A stretch of DNA of 64,000 nucleotides, from contig CAYYPK010000009.1 of assembly GCA_964473525.1 (NCBI GenBank), positions 160,266-224,265 of the forward strand, in the 5' to 3' direction. Shown here in pieces: positions 7,761 through 15,356 of this stretch. Source of the DNA: GCA-2687025 sp964473525 (GTDB lineage Bacteria; Poribacteria; WGA-4E; GCA-2687025). Position numbers and translations under genes: made by a program. The first letter of the stretch is position 1. The number at the start of each line of letters is the position of its first letter. The notes below the pieces were generated by a model. It saw only the letters and a program-made list of their open reading frames with translations. It had not been told where the DNA came from and ran no database searches.

Positions 7761-9535
7761 CTATGTGGCACGCGCTCTGGCGGCTCATGCGCTACCGTCC
7801 GTGGCTGTACGTCCTCAGCATCCTGTTCTGGGGCATCGACGATGTCGTGCCCATTGTCACGGGTCTGCTAGGCCGGGCGTTCTTCGACGCCCTGACCGGG
7901 GATGCGGTCGTCGGCTGGGATCCATGGACGCTGCTCGCCCTTTTCGTGATGATCCGGCTCGCGAACACAGCGATGCTCACAGGAGGGATCGCCGTATGGG
8001 TTCGGTGTTGGTGGCCCATCGAATGCCTGCTGCGCAAGAACCTGATGCGGGCGATCCTCGATACGCGCCACGCTCGACACGTCGCGGATCAGTCCGGGGA
8101 AATCACGAACCGGTTCAGGGGCGATGTTGGCAGCGTCGCCCTTCCCTACGAAAACTGGGTGGATCTGTGGGGGAATCTCATCCACTCGGGGTTTGCGCTT
8201 GTCGTGCTCCTGCGCACCGACTGGCTCATCGCGTTGATTGCCGTCGCGCCCGGGTTGGTGATCGTCGGCGCTCTGCAGTTCATCCATCCGCTCTTCCAGA
8301 AGTTCCGCGCGCTTAACCGGGAGACGACAGAGAAGGCGACCGCGTTCGTCGGAGAGATGTTCCGCAATGTGCTTGCCGTGAAGTCAGGGACGGGCGAGCC
8401 GCGCATCGTGCAGAGGTACCGCGCGCTCAACGACGAGCGTCGGAAGGCGACGCTGAAGGATCAGGTGATTGGGAGTTCGTTCCAAGCCCTGCAATGGAAC
8501 CTCGTGCACCTGACGACTGGACTTGTGTTGATCGTGTCGGCGACGAAGATGCGCTCTGGCGAGTTCACCGTCGGGGACTTCGCCCTCTTCATGGCGTTCG
8601 TGCCTACCGTGGGACGCGGGCTGGGCATGATCGGCACAGTGGCGACCGGCCACATCCGCGCGGGGGTGTCCTGGAAGCGCATGGTCGAGACCGTCCCAGA
8701 CGCGGACCCCGCCTCTCTCGTCGCGCATGGGCCGCTCTATCTGGACGGGGCCCTGCCCGCCCTGTCGATGCCCCCGCGTACGGACGCGACGCGTCTGGAT
8801 GAGCTATCGATATCCGGGCTAACCTACCGGTACCCGGACTCGGAGAACGGGATTCACGGCGTCACGCTACGCATCCCGCGCGGGTCGTTCACCGTCGTCA
8901 CAGGGCGCATCGGCTCGGGCAAGACGACGTTTGTGCAGACACTACTCGGCGTGTTGCCGAGGGATTCGGGGGATGTTCTATGGAACGGCGAGGTCATCAG
9001 GGACTTCGCGTCGCACTTCGTCCCGCCGCGCGCTGCCTACACCCCGCAGACTCCCGGCTTGTTCAGCGAATCGCTGCGGGACAACATCCTCATGGGTAGG
9101 CAGGACAGCGTGGCGGACCTGGAGCGCGCGATCCGCCTCGGGGTCATGGAAACGGACGTCGAGGAGTTGGACGACGGCCTCGACACGCTGGTCGGCTCAC
9201 GTGGAGTCAAGCTGTCCGGCGGCCAGGTGCAACGCGCTGCCGCGGCGCGCATGCTCATCCGGCAGCCGGAACTCCTCGTCTTCGACGACCTCTCGAGCGC
9301 GCTGGACGTAGACACCGAGCAGACGATGTGGGAGCGCGTCTTCGAGTCGCGGGCCGCGACCTGTCTGGTGATCTCTCACCGCCGAGCCGTGCTCCGACGC
9401 GCGGATCACATCCTTGTCCTCAAGGACGGATGCGTTGAGGCCGAAGGGACACTGGACGCGCTACTGGAGTCCTGCGAAGAGATGCAGCGCTTGTGGCGCG
9501 GGGAACTTGCCCAAGCAGACGAGACGACACCCTAG
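7757..9535 (+). CDS. ABC exporter half-transporter, second subunit with altered Walker B
   Basis: The 592-residue product repeats the architecture of the upstream gene: membrane domain (about 1-330) with helices such as WLYVLSILFWGIDDVVP, then an ATPase with Walker A GRIGSGKTT, canonical signature LSGGQVQ and H-loop VISHRRA. Its Walker B reads LLVFDDLSSALD, so the catalytic glutamate is aspartate. In heterodimeric exporters one degenerate ATP site is common; here the degenerate site would pair this Walker B with the partner's LSAGE signature. The ATG at 7757 overlaps the preceding stop by four bases. A long open frame extends further upstream but is only a shadow of the first subunit gene. 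Confidence 0.92.
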   Translation: MTMWHALWRLMRYRPWLYVLSILFWGIDDVVPIVTGLLGRAFFDALTGDAVVGWDPWTLLALFVMIRLANTAMLTGGIAVWVRCWWPIECLLRKNLMRAILDTRHARHVADQSGEITNRFRGDVGSVALPYENWVDLWGNLIHSGFALVVLLRTDWLIALIAVAPGLVIVGALQFIHPLFQKFRALNRETTEKATAFVGEMFRNVLAVKSGTGEPRIVQRYRALNDERRKATLKDQVIGSSFQALQWNLVHLTTGLVLIVSATKMRSGEFTVGDFALFMAFVPTVGRGLGMIGTVATGHIRAGVSWKRMVETVPDADPASLVAHGPLYLDGALPALSMPPRTDATRLDELSISGLTYRYPDSENGIHGVTLRIPRGSFTVVTGRIGSGKTTFVQTLLGVLPRDSGDVLWNGEVIRDFASHFVPPRAAYTPQTPGLFSESLRDNILMGRQDSVADLERAIRLGVMETDVEELDDGLDTLVGSRGVKLSGGQVQRAAAARMLIRQPELLVFDDLSSALDVDTEQTMWERVFESRAATCLVISHRRAVLRRADHILVLKDGCVEAEGTLDALLESCEEMQRLWRGELAQADETTP

Positions 9536-9548
9536 AGAGCCACATCCC

Positions 9549-11063
9549 ATGCTGGAGAGCGGGATCTTGCGAACGGCCCTACTGCGATTTGCGTTTGTCG
9601 TCATATGCGCCACGGCTTGGGACGTCACGTCAGCGTCGGAGCCAGACCGAGACCCAAGGGTCGACACGGTGATCCCCATGTTCCGGGAATTCTGCGCTTC
9701 ACTCGACCACTTCGGCGCAGTGGACGAAGCTGAGTTGGTAGACGACCGCCGCCTCCTCGTCGTGCACGCCATGACGTCGCCAGAGAACGTGGACCGGTCT
9801 CTCGAAGGGGACGAGTTCTTCAAGCAGGAGGCGTACGGGGTCTTCGTGTTCCACGCGGGCGGCGAGTTGGAGATGGCGGTCGACATCTTTCGATCTGCTC
9901 GGTGGCGCGATGGCATAGTGAACATCGTGTCCGCCGACGAGGACACTTGCGCCGTCTCGTATCGGGGAGGCACTTACGGTTTCGACCACGGGATCCGTAA
10001 GTACTTCTACGATCTTCAGGACCAACGCGTCCTGAGTCGCGTGGTCCACTACGGGTTCGATGTGATCGACATGGTTCAGGTCGGCTCGTCGGCCCACTTC
10101 CTCGCGCGAGACGGCCGCCAGCGTCACGATCGCCCGAGCGTGTTGCTTCGCCTCGACTCCGTGGGGCTCCTCGCCGACGACACGGCGTATACCATCACGG
10201 AGTCCATCCAAGGCGAACCCATCCCGCCCATCTCTCGCATGGTCGCCGACGGCGCAACGCTGCTCCTGCAGACCAGGAAGCGCCAATACGCGCTGGCGAA
10301 AGGGGCGTGGACGGTCGGCGCCAACTCGCAGGCGCAGCATCTGACGCGTGTTGACGGGGAATACCTAGGCGTCCCTGCGGGCAGTCTCGGAGGCCCGCGC
10401 CACCGTCTCGATTCGCGGAAGATCGACGCTCCCGACGGGCAGTACGTAGTTACTTCCGGCGTCTACAGCATGTCACACGCGCCTCCTCAGCTCCACGAAG
10501 TTCCCAGACCGGATGTCGAGACCTTTCGCGAGTATCGCCCGCGCCTGGCGGAGTGGTTGGGTGGCCGCGAGTCGAGGCGAGAGTTCGAGGCGAGAATCGG
10601 CGCCTTCCAACACGAGGACGGGCTCATATGGTTCGGAACCACCTTCTACAGCGGCGAAGGGACCGATGGCGTTGGGGCGCTTGGCTACTTCGACACGGAC
10701 ACACGGTCGTACCGCATGATCTACGACAGGCTCATCGGTGATTGGTCCTGCTCGGCCCTCCTGCTCGAAGAGGACGCCATATGGCTGGGCCTCGTGAATC
10801 GGCCGGAAGGAGCGGACAGGGCAGGCGGGGTGGCGCGGTACGATCGCGAGGGCGCCGTCTTCACGCACTACGATATTCCGGCAGTAGTTCGCCAGGTTCG
10901 TCGGTTCGGAGACACACTCTTCGTGGCAACGGACGATGGCGTCTACGCTCTGAACAGGGACGGGTTGCGGCACATCGCTCTCGACTTCAATGTCGAGGGC
11001 AGGTACGTTGTCGAGGTGTCGGAGCCCGAGCCGGCAAGTGGCGCTGGTGAACGAAGCCACTAA
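9549..11063 (+). CDS. Secreted propeller-like protein of unknown function
   Basis: The 504-residue product begins with a signal peptide-like segment (LLRFAFVVICATAWDVTSAS). The C-terminal part has repeated strand motifs typical of periplasmic beta-propellers: DGLIWFGTTFYSG, EDAIWLGLVNR, GDTLFVATDDGVYALNRDG. These resemble two-component-regulator-type propeller repeats, but no output domain follows. The middle region (about 20-300) is not recognisable. The ATG at 9549 lies 13 bases after the exporter stop, so it may be co-transcribed with the exporter. A role as an envelope binding protein is a guess; no enzyme motif is visible. Confidence 0.7.
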   Translation: MLESGILRTALLRFAFVVICATAWDVTSASEPDRDPRVDTVIPMFREFCASLDHFGAVDEAELVDDRRLLVVHAMTSPENVDRSLEGDEFFKQEAYGVFVFHAGGELEMAVDIFRSARWRDGIVNIVSADEDTCAVSYRGGTYGFDHGIRKYFYDLQDQRVLSRVVHYGFDVIDMVQVGSSAHFLARDGRQRHDRPSVLLRLDSVGLLADDTAYTITESIQGEPIPPISRMVADGATLLLQTRKRQYALAKGAWTVGANSQAQHLTRVDGEYLGVPAGSLGGPRHRLDSRKIDAPDGQYVVTSGVYSMSHAPPQLHEVPRPDVETFREYRPRLAEWLGGRESRREFEARIGAFQHEDGLIWFGTTFYSGEGTDGVGALGYFDTDTRSYRMIYDRLIGDWSCSALLLEEDAIWLGLVNRPEGADRAGGVARYDREGAVFTHYDIPAVVRQVRRFGDTLFVATDDGVYALNRDGLRHIALDFNVEGRYVVEVSEPEPASGAGERSH

Positions 11064-11108
11064 CCTTGGTTGGCGTCGGCAGCAGGCAGGTCGGACGACG
11101 GGAGTCGG

Positions 11109-11867
11109 ATGAGGTACATCGACCCGCAGGCGAGTATCCGTGGCCGCCTCGAGACTGCGGTCCATCCCCAGTGGGATGTCGCTGTTATGTGTTTCCGCGA
11201 CCTCGAAGGCTCCAGCGCCATCGTCTCTCGATTCGGCGGGACGCCCACAGATCAACGCCTGCTCTGGGGCGCGGAGCCCTCTGTGGATCCTCCCACGACG
11301 TTCGAGTGCCAGATGGGCGGGCGGCGAGTCGCCATGCTCACGCGCTGTCACTGGGGAGGCTCGCAGGCGGCGATACTCGTCGAGGAGCTCGCACAGCTTG
11401 GCGTCCGCACAATCATTGGGGTTGGCGCGGCCGGTGGTCTTGTCGAGGGATACCCGAAAGGGACGCAGACCGCGGCCTCCCGCGCGCTCGTGACGGACGG
11501 TACGAGTACCCATTACACGACCGAGCCAGAGGCGTACCCTGACCCCGGGCTGCTTGATCTGGCCCGAACCGTCGCTGCGGATGCAGACATTTCCACGCGT
11601 GATTCGTGCGTGGCCACCGTCGATGCCGTCTACCGCGAAACGCCAGAACTCATCGAGGGCTATCGCGCACTGGGCGCGCAGATCGTGAATATGGAGACGA
11701 CGCCGTTCTACGCGGCTGCGGCCCGCTGCGGCGTCCGCGCGCTGTGGCTTGGCCACGTGAGCGACTGCCTGAGCGAGGACGCCTGGGAGCCATGGGACGA
11801 TCTGGAAGACATGACGGCAGTAACAGCGGATTGGGCTGCGAGAGTGGTGGCGAGGCTTCCCTCCTAG
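11109..11867 (+). CDS. Nucleoside phosphorylase / nucleosidase family protein
   Basis: The 252-residue product has the phosphorylase-family features IIGVGAAGGLVEGYPKGT (phosphate/ribose-loop glycine region), MLTRCHWGGSQAAILVEEL, and the ribose-binding INMETTPFYAAAA block in which the Glu after Met is the conserved ribose ligand of the PNP/UDP superfamily. This fits a uridine-phosphorylase-like or purine-nucleoside-phosphorylase-like enzyme cleaving a nucleoside N-glycosidic bond in the cytoplasm. Base specificity cannot be read. I choose the ATG at 11109, preceded by GGGAG, over a TTG 39 bases upstream. It follows the propeller gene by 45 bases on the same strand. Confidence 0.82.
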   Translation: MRYIDPQASIRGRLETAVHPQWDVAVMCFRDLEGSSAIVSRFGGTPTDQRLLWGAEPSVDPPTTFECQMGGRRVAMLTRCHWGGSQAAILVEELAQLGVRTIIGVGAAGGLVEGYPKGTQTAASRALVTDGTSTHYTTEPEAYPDPGLLDLARTVAADADISTRDSCVATVDAVYRETPELIEGYRALGAQIVNMETTPFYAAAARCGVRALWLGHVSDCLSEDAWEPWDDLEDMTAVTADWAARVVARLPS

Positions 11868-12051
11868 CGGCCCGCCGCGCGGCCATTGCGTGCCGGCATG
11901 GGTGTACGCGACACTTTGCGTAGGCTCTTATGACTCACGCTCGACACTCCTGGCCGTTCGTTTAGCGAACTTCGCGCCATGGCGTTCGTTCCTTTTGTAC
12001 GCTTGTCTTTCGCCCGCGTGTGGGCATCACGTTCGTGAGGACCGGCATCCG

Positions 12052-13077
12052 ATGTCCGCTTCCGTCCAGTCGATGCTCGAGGAGTTGCGCGGGAAGATAG
12101 GCGCGTTCGAAACGCACCTACCCGACCACGCCCGCCGCGACGCGCTAGACGGGCTTCTCGGTATCAAGCACGTGCTGTTCCAGCGCTGGGAGGCGCAGGA
12201 AGGCGAGGAGGCAGGGCGACGAGCTCGAGTCGCCGATCCAGCGGGCTCCGCGATACTGGTCGGTGGCGCGCAGTTCCTTGTCTTCTTTGTCTTGGGCGTG
12301 CCGATCGCGCAGGGCCTGGGTATGAGCGCCGGCGCAGCTATCGCATCCTCGATGGTGGCGATGGCCGTTACTGGCGCGTTTGCGTACCGCTGGTTGTCGT
12401 CTCCTCCGAAGCACGAGGAACCCGGCCTGCTGGAACGCAACCGGGAACGCGTCGACCAGGATCCCGTGTTCCTCATAGAGGAGGTGCAGGGGTACGTCAA
12501 AGAGCAGCTAGACGCTGTTCATGGACGCTTCTCGGAGATCAGAACCGAGTACGAGAAGGCGGTCATTCTCCCCCGTCGGACGGCGGAAACGACGTTGGTG
12601 GAGCTCTGCCAGAAGCGGCTCGAGGCGAAGGGCCGCAACTTCCCCGACGAAGACCGGATACTCGCCCAGATCGACGCGTACATCGCTGAATGCGAGCGCG
12701 TGCTCCAGCCGAACGACGACGACGAACGCGTCGCCCACCAGTTGCGGGAGACGGGTGAGCAGCTCCAGGCACTGTATAGGTACCCCGCCGAGCTAGAGCG
12801 CGTGAAGGCCGCCTATCAGTCGCAGGCGGACTTCCTCGCTGGCGTGGACCGCATTGGCGTGTCGATCGACGCCACCGCCTCCGACCGCTCGTCAACGATG
12901 CTGGAGGTCGTGTCGAACCTGCGCGAGCTCCGGCGGGAGATCGGCCTGACGAACCGCCTCATGGAGGGCTTCCAGGACTATCTCGCCGCGCAACCCGACC
13001 TGCGGGACATCCTGAAGTCCGGCGACGTCGACCAGTTCATGGATTCGCTGGAGGAGTCCACGGTGCGCCCGAGGTAG
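12052..13077 (+). CDS. Membrane protein with cytoplasmic coiled-coil regions, function unknown
   Basis: The 341-residue product has a charged N-terminal part (about 1-60), two adjacent hydrophobic segments (AILVGGAQFLVFFVLGVPIA and GAAIASSMVAMAVTGAFAYR, about 67-110), and a long charged helical C-terminal region (about 120-341) rich in E, R, Q and L heptads, for example ELVRVK-like stretches around LERVKAAYQSQADFL and SNLRELRREIGLTNRLMEGF. I recognise no family. It is preceded by 184 bases without a gene and by a GAGGA site before the ATG at 12052; the longer open frame upstream contains no protein-like sequence. Confidence 0.7.
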   Translation: MSASVQSMLEELRGKIGAFETHLPDHARRDALDGLLGIKHVLFQRWEAQEGEEAGRRARVADPAGSAILVGGAQFLVFFVLGVPIAQGLGMSAGAAIASSMVAMAVTGAFAYRWLSSPPKHEEPGLLERNRERVDQDPVFLIEEVQGYVKEQLDAVHGRFSEIRTEYEKAVILPRRTAETTLVELCQKRLEAKGRNFPDEDRILAQIDAYIAECERVLQPNDDDERVAHQLRETGEQLQALYRYPAELERVKAAYQSQADFLAGVDRIGVSIDATASDRSSTMLEVVSNLRELRREIGLTNRLMEGFQDYLAAQPDLRDILKSGDVDQFMDSLEESTVRPR

Positions 13078-13323
13078 GCGCTGCCGAGCTTCAGCCACCC
13101 TCCCTGCACCTACCGACCTGGCGCGCCACCGGAACTCGCTGCGCTACAGCGTTCTGACGGTGCCTGACGTACCTACGAGTCCGATTAGAAGGCATGGTGG
13201 GTGGCAGGCAGACGGTCCATGCGTGTAGGACCATCCAGAGATTGAGCTGTGTGTTGGATGGGCCGTCCGTTGCGGACAGAGCGGATGGCACGCTGCGCTG
13301 TCCCACTTACGCCAGCGGTCGCG

Positions 13324-13590
13324 TCAGAACCGGCGATCGAACGTGTTGTGGGTGCCTATCCAATGCCAGACGTAGGTGTCCTCGTCCTTGAAGCAGACAG
13401 CGCGATACTTCGAGGTGATAGCCGCCTCGTAGCAGGGCAGCCCCTTCTCGCGGTAGTGCATCTGCTTGAACGCCAACGACTTGGCGGAGGGATCGCGAAG
13501 CCACAGCTCGTAGCGTTCCTTCGCGACCTCCTGGATTTGCGGGAGCCTGGTAAAATGACGGCGCCAGTCGCGACGCCGGACGGATCTCAC
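13324..13590 (-). CDS. RelE/ParE-type toxin-like protein
   Basis: The 88-residue product matches the small RelE/ParE/HigB fold: an N-terminal helix pair (FTRLPQIQEVAKERYELWLRD), then strands containing CYEAAITSKYRAVCF and the ending YVWHWIGTHNTFDRRF. The W-x-W-I-G-x-H-x-x-(Y/F)-D ending is characteristic of RelE-like toxins that cleave mRNA at the ribosome. It starts with GTG at 13590, whose GTGA overlaps the stop of the upstream gene, so translation is coupled to the partner, the usual arrangement for an antitoxin-toxin pair. Several residues are consistent with activity but catalysis is not shown by sequence alone. Confidence 0.75.
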   Translation of the reverse strand: MRSVRRRDWRRHFTRLPQIQEVAKERYELWLRDPSAKSLAFKQMHYREKGLPCYEAAITSKYRAVCFKDEDTYVWHWIGTHNTFDRRF

Positions 13591-14081
13591 GGACCGAACC
13601 CGCCTTCCTCGACCGCCCCGGCTTCGTAGTCGTCCATCGCGTCCGCAGTGATTCTCTGGAACACCTCGGATTTGGCGTAGTCTTCGTGTGTCCAGTCGAG
13701 CGCTAGGCTCCAGTCATTCGCCTGTTCCGCGAGCGCGGAGTACGTGTCCTCTGGCATGTCTGCCCGCTTCGCAACGACGATCAACCTGCCAGCGATGTCG
13801 ACGAGGTAACGGGCGATGAGCTTCAAGGACGCTTCGAGGTGCTCGAATGTCGCCTCGTTCTGTGAGATGGCTGCGCCGTGGATGGTGATGTCGGCAGCGT
13901 CGAGTCGCTCGAAGGACGCCACGAGGTCCGCGATGAGGGGCTCCACATCGTCGTGCCCCGCCTCGCGCGGCCAGTCCACGACGATCTTCGTGAGCGTGCC
14001 CTGCCCTGCCGCCTGAGCGGAGAGGATGCTCTCTGCAACGCCGTCGGCGACCTGCGTGCCTGCCGTCCTGTCTACCACCAT
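13587..14081 (-). CDS. Probable partner (candidate antitoxin) of the RelE-like toxin
   Basis: The 164-residue product is not a recognisable small DNA-binding antitoxin. Its first half (about 1-95) has KIVVDWPREAG and a beta/helix pattern that includes DLVASFERLDAADITIHGA; its second half is helical and ends DYAKSEVFQRITADAMDDYEAG, an acidic tail reminiscent of the toxin-wrapping C-terminus of antitoxins. The stop overlaps the toxin GTG. The ATG at 14081 is chosen as the first start after a stretch of unconvincing arginine-rich sequence. If it is the antitoxin it is about twice the usual length, and no helix-turn-helix, AbrB or ribbon-helix-helix motif is visible. Confidence 0.6.
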   Translation of the reverse strand: MVVDRTAGTQVADGVAESILSAQAAGQGTLTKIVVDWPREAGHDDVEPLIADLVASFERLDAADITIHGAAISQNEATFEHLEASLKLIARYLVDIAGRLIVVAKRADMPEDTYSALAEQANDWSLALDWTHEDYAKSEVFQRITADAMDDYEAGAVEEGGFGP

Positions 14082-14322
14082 CGGGTGTTTCCTACTGCGT
14101 GTGCGGCAGTCTTCGAGCGCGACCGACCGGGGTGCCATACGTGGCATTGTGCGGTACGCGCGGCTCCCTGGCAATTCCGTGGAGCAGGTCTGACGGCGGC
14201 GAGACCGGCGAATAGCGGCGGGAATCCGTTAGGCGGCAACCCGAACACCACGATGGGACTCATCTTCCTTGTCCCACCACGCGCCCTGCGGTACCGTGAC
14301 TACCCACGCTGGGGCCGCCAAC

Positions 14323-14883
14323 ATGACTGGGACGGAAATCCTCCAAGCTCTGTCCGCCTTGGGCGGCGTCTCCACATTCGCCTGGCTTGCATACCTCCTG
14401 AATGTCGCCGGCATGCAGGACCGTCTCTTCCAGCGCCGGCTCCAAGCAGAGCAGGACGACAAGCGCGTTGCTCTGCGGGAAAAGGATGCCGTTATCTCAG
14501 GTCTGCGCGGCGAACTGAATTCCCTGAAGCTCCTTGGGATTCCAGAGACGAAGGCCCGCATTGAGGACCTCCTAGAGCAGAGGCAGTCTAGCAACGACGA
14601 GCTCCAAGAGCTTGAGAAGACCATTGCGAGTCTCCGCGGCGATGTTGTAACCGTCAGCACACGACTCAAAGCGCGAGAGCACGAGCTTGACGAGGTTTAC
14701 ACCGAGGATCTGCTCGAACTGGCTAGCTCCGCCCCAAAGCAGACAGCTGTCGTCCGTATAACAACAGACGACATATGGAACTCAATCCTCGCGATGGGGC
14801 GCGCGTCCCCACCATTTGCTGCTCCATCCATGTTGCTCGCACAGGAGGCCGGCGGCTTCCGCGACGACGACTCTAGCGAATAA
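14323..14883 (+). CDS. Membrane-anchored coiled-coil protein
   Basis: The 186-residue product has one hydrophobic N-terminal segment (ALGGVSTFAWLAYLLNVAG, about residues 9-28), then a long predicted coiled coil (about 30-125) containing LQAEQDDKRVALREKD and LEKTIASLRGDVVTVSTRLK, and a non-repetitive C-terminus. No family is recognised. The topology (short N-terminal anchor, cytoplasmic or periplasmic coiled coil) resembles many structural or septum-type proteins but that is not evidence of function. It is divergent from the toxin pair, with 241 bases between the starts. No clear ribosome site precedes the ATG at 14323, so the start is uncertain. Confidence 0.55.
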   Translation: MTGTEILQALSALGGVSTFAWLAYLLNVAGMQDRLFQRRLQAEQDDKRVALREKDAVISGLRGELNSLKLLGIPETKARIEDLLEQRQSSNDELQELEKTIASLRGDVVTVSTRLKAREHELDEVYTEDLLELASSAPKQTAVVRITTDDIWNSILAMGRASPPFAAPSMLLAQEAGGFRDDDSSE

Positions 14884-15313
14884 CGCCTCATCCCAATGTC
14901 CCGCCCCATCCTCTCGCCCGCGTCCCGAGCCAACCGCCCCAGGGCCACGGCACATGCAGGGAGGGCCGTTAGTCTCGAGCAGTCCGTCTGCCGTCTGCTC
15001 TGCCCGCGCTGGCTCCATGCCATCCCCGGTACGCCCGTCAGGCCCATCAGGTAGCGCGCCAGGAGCGAATGTAGAGCTGTCCTACCCTCCTGCGCTCTCG
15101 CGGCACAGAACATGCGCACACCGCGTACGCATTAGGCGCCATCACCCCGCCAGCCTGAGTTGAGCCGCCGCGAAGCCGCTTCCCCACTGCATGCGCCAAC
15201 TCGGCCCACTTCTTGCTGAGCCAAGGACAGGTGGGCAGCGGCCCTCCCGCGCGGGCCTAGTTGGCGACCGGGTCGGGCGCGGCGATCGTGGAAAAGGGAT
15301 GCATCGAAGGGAT
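14884..15313. other. Non-coding stretch before the nitrate operon
   Basis: About 430 bases contain no convincing gene on either strand: the open frames are short and have no ribosome sites or protein-like composition. I see no tRNA, repeat or recognisable RNA. It presumably carries the nitrate operon promoter, but I could not identify good -35/-10 boxes. Confidence 0.5.
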
Positions 15314-15337
15314 CCGCTGGCATAGCGATGTCAGCGG
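15314..15337 (+). promoter_or_regulatory. 24-bp dyad in the nitrate-operon leader (operator or RNA hairpin)
   Basis: CCGCTGGCAT at 15314-15323 and ATGTCAGCGG at 15328-15337 are inverse complements except for one position, around a central AGCG. As RNA the mismatch becomes a G-U pair, giving a 10-bp stem with a tetraloop; as DNA it is an interrupted palindrome of operator size. It ends 19 bases before the nitrite reductase ATG, next to TATAGG. It does not match the NtcA pattern GTA-N8-TAC. The regulatory role is inferred. Confidence 0.45.
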
Positions 15338-15356
15338 TGTATAGGGGTCACTCTAG

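Noticed and set aside
10473..11756. Minus-strand open frame of 427 codons
   Set aside because: It spans the end of one convincing plus-strand gene and most of another, so it cannot be real.
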